The notes beneath the pieces are model-generated. The model was not told the DNA's origin and ran no database searches. It saw nothing but the letters and a program-made list of their open reading frames with translations. From Symbiodinium natans (Eukaryota; Sar; Dinophyceae; Suessiales; Symbiodiniaceae): a DNA stretch of 64,000 nucleotides. This document shows, one piece after another, positions 31,445 through 41,663 of the stretch. Numbering within the stretch: the stretch's first letter is position 1; each line of letters begins with the position of its first letter. Made by a program: the position numbers and the translations under genes. The stretch is taken from assembly GCA_905221605.1 (NCBI GenBank), contig CAJNDS010002112.1, positions 437,501 to 501,500 on the forward strand, read 5' to 3'.

Positions 31445-31689
31445 ACTCTTGCGCAAGCACTCCGGCAAAGGCAGGCACGCGTCTGCTGCTCCCAGAATCG
31501 GCCTCTGGCTGCCTGGGCGCAAGAGGCTGAAACCACTTCGGGTTTAGGGTTTAAGGTTGGGGGTGGAGGGTCCCTAAACCCTCAACCCTAAGCCCTAATA
31601 ATGTTGGGCCTAAAGTTGCGGGGCTTGGGCTTTGGGCTTTTGGGGGTTTAAGAGTTTGGGGCCGGAAGGATCGAATTTCAGGGCCTGAC

Positions 31690-31765
31690 CTGAGATGTGC
31701 AGGACCACTCGGACAGTCGCTGGGGCACAGGCTCGGGAGTGTATGGCTTCAGGAGGTAGTCCTGG
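31690..31765 (-). CDS. candidate exon, unknown protein
   Basis: Minus frame QDYLLKPYTPEPVPQRLSEW SCTSQ, ending at CTCAG|GTCAGG (intron from 31689). G-type units on both sides. Confidence 0.55.
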
Positions 31766-32120
31766 GATAGGATTTAGGGTTTAGGCTTTCGGGTTTAGGG
31801 TTTGGCGTTTGGGGTTTGGAGTTTAAGGTTGAGGGTGCTAGAGATGCTGCATATCTGCCAGCTGCAACCATTTGCCTCCGGCTTCCCTGCCGCTTGCGAA
31901 AGCTCCCCTGTGCAAAACCCCCCATAATCTCGTGGGCAGCCCATGGAACGCGTTCAGCTCACATACTGCCGCATCCTTTTACTCGCTGCCTAGCCCTCTG
32001 CATCTGCTGCAAGCCCTCCACGGAGGCGAAGGGGAGGCAAAGCAATCAAAGCTGGCTGAGGAAAGACACTTACTTGTGGCATCTTGTGGCGAAGCATCCG
32101 CAGCCGCTGGCGAATTCTTT

Positions 32121-32335
32121 CTACTGGGGCAGAGCATAGAGTTTGGCTCTTGCACAACGAACAGCTTCTTCAAAGTGCCGGGCTGTTTCCATCTCCCTTC
32201 TTGAAAGGACTACTTGCGGGCGACCAGCGTCAGAATCTTTGTTGAGCAGCTGTAGCGCAAGTCCAGCTTCGAACCAGGCACTGCGTCCTGTCAAAGGCGG
32301 TAGGGCAAGCAACGCCAATGCTCTGACTGCTCCTA
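32121..32335 (-). CDS. possible further exon near the PX gene
   Basis: Minus frame VRALALLALPPLTGRSAWFE, AGLALQLLNKDSDAGRPQVV, LSRREMETARHFEEAVRCAR and a stop at 32121. Protein-like. Whether it belongs to the PX gene (as an alternative 3' exon) or to a separate gene is not resolved, since the PX frame already stops at 32350. Confidence 0.4.
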
Positions 32336-32349
32336 CCACGCTGTTCTCC

Positions 32350-32989
32350 CTAAAGCTGCAAGTCCTTGGGCAAGGTCACGGTTGTAAGGGTTCCATCGGG
32401 CACTGCGACTGTCAGAGGCTGGCCTGGCAGGGAAAATCAAGCATTCAGTGAGGCTTACCAAAAAAAACCATCGGAGGTGCCACGCCTGCTCTAACACCAG
32501 GAGGCACGACTATCTCCAACATCATGTCATCCTCGTGGTCGCTGGCCGCTGGAGGGGCACTCGAGTCTGTGATGGTCATAAACTTCCGGCCGGACTCCAG
32601 GAAGCAGCGCAGCGGCGCCAGCCACTCGCCGCTGCTGCGCGGGTGCTCGATCGCCCGTCGCAGCCAGAGCTCCAAGGCCCCACGCCGAACCTCCAGCCTT
32701 GACCCCTCGCAGCTGAGGCAGTGCTTCTTCGGAAAGCGGGCGGCCGGGAAAGAGGCGCTGACATGGCCAAGCTGGTCCTTCAGCTCGAGGAAGTCACTGT
32801 ACCGGCGCATGACCCTCCAACAGGTCCCGGTCTCAGAGAACACATCCACGGCGAAGAAGGTAACGGAGTCCCGCTTCTCCATCCACTGAGGTGGTAGCTG
32901 GACGGTAGAGACGGCCAGCATCTCGATGCGGCCACTGAAGACCGGGTTGGGCGAAACCAGCGGCACCCCACGCCGGGAAGGAACTCCAA
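32350..32989 (-). CDS. PX-domain (phosphoinositide-binding) protein
   Basis: PX domains bind phosphoinositides and bring proteins to endosomal membranes. The frame shows VTFFAVDVFSETGTCWRVMR, the hallmark RRYSDF, then FPKKHCL and a helical end (ALELWLRRAIEH...PLRCFL), about 110 residues as expected. Exon 1 begins at an acceptor CCTGCAG (about 32989) or at ATG 32921, and ends at G|GTAAGC (intron from 32458). A 35-nt GT-AG intron (32458-32424) leads to exon 2 (32423-32350), which completes the tail IVVPPGVRAG...GQPLTVAVPDGTLTTVTLP and stops. The tail fits a 'VPxGVxxGxxxxVxxPDG' motif only if the intron is removed; otherwise the protein ends at GKPH. 35 nt is unusually short. No transmembrane segment was seen. 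Confidence 0.75.
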
Positions 32990-33089
32990 CTGCAGGGGGG
33001 TTTTGCACTCGTGGCTGAGCTCTGCGGCCCCTATGGTTCCTACCTCCAAAGGGGCCCAAGGAAAGCGCACCCAAAACGTGGAACCCGCC

Positions 33090-33795
33090 TTGTTGCCCTG
33101 ATGGGGCTCCACTTAGAAGGACTACCTGGCACGGTTCGGTGCAAAAGCAACTATGAGTATAGGTGTGGTACCACTTACACCGAACGACGACCCTGCAAAT
33201 ACCCTAGCAGCCCGCCGACCCCTGGTCTGATTCTGCCATTGATTCTGCCTGCTGTGGAGGCAACGCCGGCACCGGGCCGCCCGCAAAGCGGGGTGGATTT
33301 GCGCCGCCGCGCCAAGCCTCAGGCCAAGCAGACACTTGTGCTCCCTTGACCGATCGCAACCGCGACTTCTCTAAGATCCCGTGACGCCTGAATCTTTCCC
33401 AACGAGCCTCGACACTCCATAAGCAAGCTGTACGGGACCCCCATCAACGGAGGGTGTCCCTAGTTTGAACCTTTTTTAGGTATGCCAGAGGGACCCTCTC
33501 CAACCCTAAGCCCCACCCAATAAAGCCTAACCCCTAAACTTTGCAAGTAGGATCCCTTCCAGAACACAACCCGCATCTTGGGGCCCCGTGATACACGTGC
33601 CTGTCGTGTCGGGACAATGCCGACGACCTAGGTACATGAAACCCTACTTCTGAGGGATAGAGCAATGCTTGAAATACCAGGGCGTCACCCGGGTGGCAGA
33701 AAATACTACTGAAACCCAAACTGCTAACTGCCCATGAACCTTCATGCAGAGTTTGCCGTAGTACATTCCATTCTGGGGTTATTCTAAGAGATGGT
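33090..33795. other. 700-bp stretch without a supported gene
   Basis: Unique DNA upstream (sense) of the PX gene, including possible 5' exons that I cannot delimit and a remnant of family B near 33730 (GCCCATGAACCTTCATG). Confidence 0.4.
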
Positions 33796-33829
33796 CCCTT
33801 AGCCTTGTACCCCCCAAAGAAAGCCCCTT

Positions 33830-34050
33830 ATGGCGCCAAGAAGCCGATTGGGCCCAGTCGCGACCCATGACGAATCGCAGGCTTGGGATCCTTGAGGGGG
33901 AGCCTCAAACCCAACAGAGGGAGATCCGGAGCAGAGGAAGTCAGAGAGGTGTTGCTTGTGCTCTGCTGGAAATTCTGCCGACTTCTTTAAGAGCCCTTCC
34001 TCAACCCATGGTATCCTGACCCTGGGGTTTTGAAGCATGGAACAGCCCAC
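33830..34050 (-). CDS. candidate exon, low confidence
   Basis: Minus frame VGCSMLQNPRVRIPWVEEGL, LKKSAEFPAEHKQHLSDFLC, SGSPSVGFEAPPQGSQACDS. Plausible protein without clear splice signals. 34255-34300 is TA/T-rich. Confidence 0.3.
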
Positions 34051-34374
34051 GAAACCCTCGAAACCCTAAGTTCACTAAACTGTGGCTGACAGCCTAAGTG
34101 GGCCCTCTCGGGCACCTTCTGCCTCCTAAGAGCCGCAGCAGGAGGCCGTCAGGGTTCCACTGTGGGGGTTTGCGGGGTTGGAGGAGGGGGACCGCAGGAG
34201 TTCTCTGAGGGTTGTTCAGGGGCTACTTAGGTAAAGGGACTATATAAGATGTAATATATATATATATATATTTTTTTTTGTTTTAATATTCATGTATTTG
34301 TTTAGTTATGTATTTATATACAGGGGTTATAGGGGGTTGTTTAGGGGAGTAAGAGTAAGGGTCCCTTCTAGGGA

Positions 34375-34473
34375 GTGCAACCTGCCAAGCAGCCATGACA
34401 GTGCACCCAACCCAAATCGAGAACCGCCAGCTGTGCCGTCCTTCTTTTTCTTGATCTGCTTCTTCTGGTCCTG
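34375..34473 (-). CDS. candidate exon, Lys-rich
   Basis: After acceptor GTGCAG (AG at 34475-34474) the frame reads QDQKKQIKKKKDGTAGGSRF then GLGALSWLLGRLHSLEG. Basic stretch followed by a hydrophobic one. Confidence 0.5.
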
Positions 34474-34508
34474 CTGCACCAGGAAAAGAGAAGAACTCTT
34501 AAGACATC

Positions 34509-34739
34509 TTGGGATGCTCCCCCTCATACCAACAGTCCTTCATTTGGGGTTAGAATAGGGGGACCACAATCCCTTATTAAGGAAGGACTGTTCGCATCTC
34601 ATACTAACAGTCCTTAATTTGGGCTTATAATAGGGAGACCACAATCCCTTTTAAGGAAGGACTGTTAGCATAAGGGTTTAGGGTTTAGGGTTTAGGGTTT
34701 AGGGTTTAGGGTTTAGGGATTAGGGTTGGAGCATCCCAG
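34509..34739. mobile_element. palindromic MITE family A, duplicated core, with a TTTAGGG array inside its right end
   Basis: Left end TTGGGATGCTCCCC, then two successive copies of the palindromic core (34525-34600 and 34600-34672). Where other copies read GTATAAGGGGGAACATCCCAA, this one reads GCATAAGGG, then about 7 TTTAGGG units (34676-34726), then GGAGCATCCCA. The telomere-like array therefore sits within the element terminus. Confidence 0.7.
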
Positions 34740-34815
34740 ATGACACATGGGCCCTGCAGAGCCTCGGGGCTGAGGTAAGGCTGGAGGGCGGCATGGAACT
34801 CCTGGCCGCACAGGG
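34740..34815 (-). CDS. candidate exon, unknown protein
   Basis: Minus frame LCGQEFHAALQPYLSPEALQ then GPCVIWDA, up to the MITE right end. A G-type array begins at its sense-5' side (34816). Confidence 0.5.
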
Positions 34816-34922
34816 GTTTAGGGTTTAGGGTTTAAGGTTTAGGGTTTAGGGTTTAGGGTTTAGGGTTTAGGGTTGAGGGTTTAGGGTTTAGGGTTTAGGG
34901 TTTAGGGTTTAGGGTTTAGGCT
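34816..34922 (+). repeat. TTTAGGG array
   Basis: About 14 units, mostly perfect. Confidence 0.95.
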
Positions 34923-35111
34923 TTCCGCTGCACAACCCGACACGCATGCGAAGCGAAGCTTCTTGGAGATTCTTGGAGATTGGCCGTGTGGTGGTTTCCG
35001 AAAATCGGGGTACCTTATTTGGGCCATTTTTATCCGGGAATCCTACTATTTGGGGGACTTTAGGGACTTTTCGTAAACCCCCCATGTATGTACAGATTGT
35101 TGGCATCGAGC

Positions 35112-35174
35112 CTGCAAGGAGATCTCGCCGGACCCATTTGTGTCGACAGCGTCGTGGAACGATGTTGCCAATTC
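35112..35174 (-). CDS. candidate exon, canonical EF-hand loop
   Basis: 63 nt between acceptor GCTGCAG (AG at 35176-35175) and a possible GC donor (TTGCAG|GCTCGA). Frame ELATSFHDAVDTNGSGEISL Q: helix end FHDAV followed by DTNGSGEIS, a textbook EF-hand loop start. The frame also stays open on both sides, so the exon may be longer. Confidence 0.65.
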
Positions 35175-35784
35175 CTGCAGCATCCACGTGTTGAGACACT
35201 TTGAAGCACCGACCCGCTCTTTCACAAATATGACGCACGATTGTTCTCCTGTCAATCGCAAGAAAAGGCACGCAGCATTACAGCCAGCCATAACTTCAGT
35301 CCCTAGCACCGCCTGGCATCATGGAAGAAACCATAGCACAGCTTGCGGCAACGCGTCCGTGATGTGATCTAGATGCTGTTGCCAGGGCCCGCACAGTTGG
35401 CAGATTGCATAGACGGAAGAGGTACTCTGTCTCGTTCCTGCCGTGCGGCTGACGGTGCAGCACAGCTCGTTCTCTCTAGCCATGGCGTCGCAGATGTGAC
35501 CATACTCGGGTGCAACAATGCTCCGAAAGACTGGGAGTCCTCGTCATGTTGCAGTTCCTGTCCAGGTCCTTGTAGCAGGGGCCGACAGGGAGCGCAGGAG
35601 TTGCGAGGACTTGAGGTTTTGGGGGGCCAATCCCACTTAGTCTGACAAGATCCCCCCCTGGCGCCCGGAACGCTAAAACCCAAATTCCAAACCCTGAGCC
35701 CTTAAACCTGAACCCCTGTCCCCAATCTTAAGCCCGAAGCACTACTCCCTAAAGCCCAAAATCATACATCCATACCCCGACGCC

Positions 35785-35874
35785 CCTGGACGGAAGGAGT
35801 TGCGGGCCCCCCGGCCACGAAGCGGAAGGCGTTTGCGAGGGTGCCGAATCGGTCTAGGGCCTGCGCCAGGTGGG
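35785..35874 (-). CDS. candidate exon, unknown protein
   Basis: Minus frame HLAQALDRFGTLANAFRFVA GGP. Helical. A G-type array stands on its plus-right side. Confidence 0.5.
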
Positions 35875-36480
35875 TTTGAGGGTTTAGGGTTTAGGGTTTA
35901 GGAACTTGGAACTTGGTAAGTAGGCCTTGAGGGGTTAGGGTTTAAAGCTGAACCGAGTGGGTCTATGTGGGTCTTGGAAGGCAACTCGGGATTGAGGCAT
36001 TCTATCCCGTAGCCCTCAAAAAGGGCTCCGTAAGGATTTCATAGGGTACCAAGTTCCCGAAATTCTGGAACGGACAAGTCAAGGCTTTGGGCTCTCGACT
36101 TGGTACGCTTCCCGATTTCGAGTGTGTTGCCTTTGTGGGGTTTTGTGGGATGTGCGAACTTACAGGGGCCTTCAGGTCGCGACACAACACATGAAACTCG
36201 GCCCGACTGGGACAGGGCTCAGGGCTGTTTAAAGAAAGCTTAGGGTTTTGGGCCCAGGGCCCAGGGTTTCAGGGCCTCCTCTAGTGCTTAGGGCCGAGGG
36301 TTTCAGGGCCTCCTCTAGTAGGGCAGCAGGCGATCTCGCGTTCACGGGGGCTTCCGGCGGTTCCAGGGCTTGGGGGCCCGGATTTCAGCGTTTTCTGGCC
36401 CCTTTTTGACAGCAAGCTTCGAGACTCTCGCCCTTTAAACCTGACCCCTATAGAAACCCGAAACCCTAAAACGCTAAGCC

Positions 36481-36578
36481 TCGGGATGCCCCCCCTTCTG
36501 CTAACAATCCCTAGTAGGGAGTATAATAGGGGGTACTATAATCTACTAAGGGCTGTAAGTATAAGTGGAACATCCCAA
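36481..36578. mobile_element. palindromic MITE, family A copy 8, 8-bp target duplication
   Basis: Ends TCGGGATGCCCCCCC and AAGTGGAACATCCCAA, mirrored core CTAACAATCCCTAGTAGGG / CTACTAAGGGCTGTAAG. Flanks GCTAAGCC (36473-36480) and GCTAAACC (36579-36586): 7 of 8 identical. Confidence 0.8.
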
Positions 36579-36791
36579 GCTAAACCCTTCAAAGCCAGGG
36601 TAGAAACCAGCCAGCAGCGCACAAAAACAGATCTGAGGCAAACGGCAGCTGCTTCAAAAGGTCCAGACCCTCCATGCTACTTAGGGGATCTTTAACTAGA
36701 ATGACTGCTTTGGGACGGTTTACATTGTGGCTTTATCGGCATTAGAAAAGGATGAAATTTGCAATTTGAGGGGCGCACCCTGAAACCAAAA

Positions 36792-37015
36792 CTTTCAGCA
36801 AACCGTTCATTCCTCGGTGCTGCCTTCCTGGTGAGGATCCTCATGGACTCCTTGCCAAAGATGGCATCATCACTCTTCAAGGCGTTTGGTCGGGGATGTG
36901 GAAACGTGCCGCGCAGGGCTTCGGGCTCAGGAATCCAACTTTCAGGTTGTCGCGCGATCCCTGAACACGCATCCAGGAGCGCCCCAGGAGGATCCGAAAC
37001 ATAGCGGCCACGTAG
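36792..37015 (-). CDS. candidate exon(s), unknown protein
   Basis: Two overlapping protein-like frames. One begins YVAAMFRILLGRSWMRVQGS RDNLKVGFLSPKPCAARFHI (stop near 36881). The other contains NALKSDDAIFGKESMRILTR KAAPRNERFAES. Probably two exons joined by a short intron, or one exon with a frame shift. No family was recognised. Confidence 0.45.
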
Positions 37016-37019
37016 ACAC

Positions 37020-38240
37020 TAACTTTGTGTAGGCATTGCGGGTCTTCTTCGCCTCAACAGGGACAACCCTGAATTTTGTTCGAAACCCTAAACCCTAAGC
37101 CCTTTCTTATCCTTAATCCTAAACTCTCCTTTCTGAACCCAGGTGCACAGCTGGGCAACAAGCATGACAATTGCACACCTATTTGGAAACTTTGGCAGGT
37201 ACACAGATCTCAACGATCCTCCTAAACCCTAAACCCTCAGCCCTTGTTAGCGTTATCGTTAATCCTAAACCTCCTAGCCTAAACCCTCCTTTTATCCTCA
37301 ATCCTAAACCCTAATCCCTAGCCCTGTTTATCCTTAACCCTAAACCCTCCCAGGCCCTAAACCCTCTAGCTAACTGGACCTGGAACTTCGCGTCGAACTC
37401 GTGCAGCCTCCAGGTTGGCAAAAGGGGCTCTAGGGTTGAGGGTTTTGGGTTTTAGGTTTAGGGATTAGGGTATAGGGTTTAGGGTCTAGGGTTGAGGGTT
37501 TAGTTTAGGGTTTGGGGGTTAAGTTGAGAAGGTTGGGGGTTGGGCTCTGGCTTAGGGTGAAGAGTCAGCAAACGTATGGCACTGCGTGCTTGGAAGGTCG
37601 ACCAAACAAAAGCGTGCTTCGTTTTTCGCAATCCTCCTCTAGCAGGCACCACCGCAACCAAACATCAGTCAAAACCAAAAACAAACTACTGTATCCAACT
37701 ACAAAAAAACCAAGCGAGCCTATAACAGTACCCCAAAGTCTGAATTGCAACTGCTCTACTTGTCCGGCAAAGCTATGCACCGCATTGCTTTACAGTAAGA
37801 TCAGAGCTCAGGGTTTCAGGTCAGAGAGAACTCCCTAAAACCCTAAACCCTAAATCCTAAACCCTAAACCCGCTTTGGGGTTTTTATGAAAACCCTCTGT
37901 GCTCGCGGCTGGTCTTCGCGCTCCGCCGTGGCCTGCACACCATGGGATGAAGGGTTGCTTCGGCCTTAGTCCCTCAGGGTCCCGTCTGGGAAGCCTTAAA
38001 CCCTTTTTGCAACTGGGCTGGGGGCTAAACCCTACACTCCAAACCTAAACCCTCCTAAACCCTACCTAAACCTACAGTCGGCGCTCAGGGTCTACAGTGC
38101 TTCGTGCTTAGGAAAAAAGGGAACGGCCACCCCTTTGCCAGGATCAACGCAACTTGGTTGTGCCCTAAACCCAAACCCTTTTGAATCTGGCAGCTGCTTC
38201 AAATCCTCCCCCCTAAATCTCAATCCCAAAACCCTAAACC
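37020..38240. other. mixed arrays and unique DNA without a clear gene
   Basis: CCCTAAA-type units at 37080-37370, G-type units at 37430-37530 and C-type at 37835-37875. A short frame at 37890-37965 (ATAEREDQPRAQR, minus) may be an exon. CCCTTTTTGCAACTGG recurs at 38000. Confidence 0.4.
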
Positions 38241-38246
38241 CTAAAC

Positions 38247-38334
38247 CCAACAGATGTGGGGGCCCCCGGGCCTCCAACATGTCTTCCAAAACCGTGTCAG
38301 GCCTCAGAACGTCGCAGGGCCCGGCATCAGCAGA
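38247..38334 (-). CDS. candidate exon with GTTTAG donor
   Basis: 88 nt: acceptor GATAGCAG (AG at 38336-38335), frame SADAGPCDVLRPDTVLEDML EARGPPHLL, donor TTGG|GTTTAGGG from the first telomere-like unit. 29 codons plus 1 nt. A plus-strand frame over the same DNA was rejected. Confidence 0.6.
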
Positions 38335-39304
38335 CTGCTATCCAAGCACAACGCACACTGTGGGAGAAGTAGCCCTTACTTCAGCCGTCCTGTATACTGG
38401 GCGCATGCCCTTAAACCGCTGTTTTTGGGCCTTGGGGGTCTGAGGACATGCTCTGAGGCATGAGATAAAACAAAGTATCAGCAAGCAGCACAAACTGATC
38501 AGAACATTCATCGTCACTGCACCCCGTTTTTTGCCCCTAACCCCTACACCCCTAAACCCGAAACCCTAACCCCCACCACTCAAGAGTCACCTAACGCCAT
38601 ACCTCCTACTCCACATCCCTGATCCCAAAAGCGCGCTGACTGTTGAAACTCCCCCAAATGCCTCACAAGAAGCCGGTGGATCAGAAACCCCCAAACCTTA
38701 AACCCTTGTTCAGCCCAGTCCAACCCTAAACCCCAAACCTAAACCCTAAACCCCTTATGACCACCCTTAGTCTATAGGGTTGCAGTCTTTTTGGTTTCAG
38801 GGTTTTACTCTCAAGAAACCCCCCGAGGCAGCAACGCACCGCGGCAGCTTGTGAGGTCTCCTCTTTGTTTTGCTCTGTGGCTTCAAGCTAAGGGACGAAA
38901 GCAGGGACTCTTTAGGATTCAATGTTTCAGGTTTAGTGCAGGGTTTAGTTTAGGATCTCCACTCCGCATAACAGTCTCATTATGCCCCAAAACCCTAAAC
39001 CCGGAAGAACTAAACCGGACAAAAAAAAGCTAAACCCTAAACCCTAAACCCTAAACCCTAAACGGCACTTGGGTCGAGATTTCTGGTCTGCTGTGGGGAG
39101 TTCGGACGTTCTAGGCCTGGGCTCCAGGACACCCTGAGGTTTGGGTTCTGTTTGCCACCAGGCAGGTTTCTAAACCCTAAACACTGCAAACCCGAACTTG
39201 GCCTTAACCCTAAACCCTAAACCCTAAACCCCAAAACCCTAAACCCTAAACCCTCGTTTTCTGCCACCCGCCTCGCCATGCACCCTGGGGTCGGAGTTCG
39301 GGGA

Positions 39305-39400
39305 TTTTTGGGTTTAGGGTTTAGGGGTTTTGGGGTTTAGGGTTTAGGGTCTAGGGCCTAGAGTTTAGTGTTTGGAGTTTAGGGTTTAGGCTTTAGGGGG
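39305..39400 (+). repeat. TTTAGGG array
   Basis: Mixed units including CTAGGGC variants. 38470-39300 contains scattered C-type units and no supported exon. Confidence 0.85.
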
Positions 39401-39426
39401 GTTTGGGAGACACCTCTGTGCTTCAC

Positions 39427-39500
39427 CCGAGGGCCGCGCTCGCAGTCAGCGGCGTGCCGTTGATGGCGCCCTCCAAGAAAGGTCGGATGAAGTTCACCTC
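39427..39500 (-). CDS. candidate exon, unknown protein
   Basis: Minus frame EVNFIRPFLEGAINGTPLTA SAALG ending at G|GTGAAG. Probably downstream of the exon at 39652. Confidence 0.5.
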
Positions 39501-39651
39501 AAGTGAGCTTCGAACTCGAACTTTTGCTGCTGAGGGTGAGGGCCGCGAGGGTTCACCCTTATCAAGATCCCTATTGCTGTTGAGGAAGAGGAGTTCCTTC
39601 AGCAGTGGGGTGACCGTGGGCTTGGAGGACCGCTTGGATCTTTGGGCTCAC

Positions 39652-39709
39652 CATGCGGGCATGACAGGCTCCAGACAAACTTCGCGTAGTCAAGCATGCC
39701 CCGCTTCTC
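39652..39709 (-). CDS. candidate exon, unknown protein
   Basis: 58 nt: acceptor GCGCAG (AG at 39711-39710), frame EKRGMLDYAKFVWSLSCPH, donor G|GTGAGC. All signals agree. Confidence 0.6.
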
Positions 39710-40519
39710 CTGCGCGCAGACTCAACAAAGCAGAAGCAAAGAGGCAGACCATGTGGGTTTAGGGTTTAGGGTTTAGGGTTTCGGGTTTCGGGTTTAGGGC
39801 CTTTAGGGTTTAGTACGGCCCATTGTCTTTAGGGCACCAAAAGGGACCATTGTTGCTGGTGAACTAGCAGTGCTGGGCCTCTTACCCTTATGTAGGTTTG
39901 GAGACCTCTTGAGGGCCCTCGTTTTTGTTTGCTTGGGGAAAAAAGGGGGCCAGACAATGAGTTTGATTCAAGGTACTGGCTTGCATCTTAGGGTTCGGAC
40001 TCAATTCTCAGGCTTGACACGGACAGCTTGCGGTCGGCTTTTGTCATTCGCACGGTGACATACCCCCCCTGTCTGGAAACATGAGGCAAGCTGGGACAGT
40101 GCATCGATTGTCCCTGCATAGGAGCATACGGCGTAATCACGCCCCGGCGATTGCGCTCTCTGCAATGAAGTCCGACAGCCCAAGCGCCCCAGCACGTCCC
40201 AAATGAATCCCGTCGGCTTCCACACGCGCACACACAATCATTGCAAGGGCGTCGGCTTCGTGAACCACAGAGTGAGACCCGAAAGCACCCTAACTATGAA
40301 CTATGAATCGGCATGGCACTCCGATCAGGCCCCGAGCAAGGCTCGCTTCGCCGGGTGGATCAAGCCGCCGGACTCCTTCGGGTTCAGAGCTCTTAAGGCT
40401 TAAGCCCCGTTCCGTAAAGTCCTTGAAACTTCAAAACCTGAAAGCTTGAGGATTTGACGTTGGGTTCTAAAGCCACCGACACGGGTGTCCTGGGGAGCAC
40501 CTCTGCATCTCCCAAGAGT

Positions 40520-41363
40520 TTAGGGCTCTAAGGGAATTTTGGCCCAGTCCTTTGGAGGCCTTGGCGTCTTCCTTGGCCTGCTCTCCTTGGCCTGCGCTTT
40601 CTCTGCATCCTTGCTCTGTTTGGCCGCTTCCTTCAGCTCCGGGGACAGCCACGCCTTCTTGGCCTGGGCCGGGCACACGGGCCCCCCGGAAAAAGAAACA
40701 CCAGAAGAGCGCTTGGGACCACCAAAAGCATTGAGATTTACGGAAGTTTTACCGTGGAATGTATGTAAGCTGTACCGAACATGCAACAGATCTGACACGT
40801 CGTAGACACAAGCACGGGACAATCACCGAAAAGCGTGTACTGCTGCAGCGATCCAGTCACTGGCTTCTCGGCGTCGTTGTCGGCACGTAGGACTTCATGG
40901 CCTCTTCGTACTCGGCCTTCTTGGCCTCGTAGTCCTCTCGGAAGACTTTCTTCTCCTCCTCGCTCATCTTCTTCCATCGATCGCAGGCCATCTTGGTGAT
41001 GGCGGTGACCGGCTGGCCCTTGCACTCCTCCGTGAAAGTGGCCCGGTTCTTGGCAAGGAAGCAGCCGAAGGCACCCCCCGCAGGCTTCTTCGGTGCAGCC
41101 GGGTCCTTCTTGCGCTTGGCGGACTTCTCCGCCTTCCTCTTGATGCTCTTCTTCTCGCCGCCGGCTTCGAGGAAGGCGGCCATGTCTGCATCGTACTTCG
41201 CCTTGGCCTCCTCAAACTTCTTTTGGTAGATGGCCTTGGTGTCCTCACTGAGGGCCTTGAAGCGGACTCCGGCCAGCTTGGCCACCTCGCACGCCGGCTT
41301 CCCTGGGCCCACCTCCTTCTGCAGCTCCGCCCCATACTCTGCCAGCCACTGTTCGCAGGCCAT
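40520..41363 (-). pseudogene. two-HMG-box protein, degraded copy 1
   Basis: Compared with copies 2-4 it lacks 11 residues right after MACEQ (start of box 1). A 13-bp deletion after SYVP shifts the frame if the donor is at AAGCCA|GTGACT. If the donor were instead the GTGCCG just before the deletion, the frame would survive. Exon 2 (40663-40520) starts AKKAWLSPELKEAAKQ and then diverges into SRPRKTPRPPKDW, losing the Lys/Ala tail. Box 2 is intact. The divergence is far higher than among the other copies, and its spacer is truncated, so it is probably dead or dying. Confidence 0.7.
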
Positions 41364-41663
41364 GGCTGCGGAGGAGGAAGTGAGAGAAAGTGCGAGAAGT
41401 GCCAAGCACGGAGAAAGAGGGCGCGCCCCTGCCTTTGAGACTGACACCAGCAGGCCCCAGGTCTGTGTGAGAGGGGGGCATCTGAAAATTCACCCACCGT
41501 GCTCCCACGCATGCCCACCAGCGTTTCAGCATGGGCAGCAGCAGAATGCGGGATGCCAGGTGCATCCACTGCTTGGGCTTCTGGTTGAGGACTTCGGGTT
41601 TGGAGCTTGAGGACCCCCGACTTTCGACTTAGGGATTATCGAAGTTGAAGGATCTCTGGGTTT

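Noticed and set aside
38254-38463. Plus-strand ORF with acceptable composition
   Set aside because: The minus strand of the same DNA gives a phased exon (38247-38334) with good acceptor and donor, in line with all other genes.
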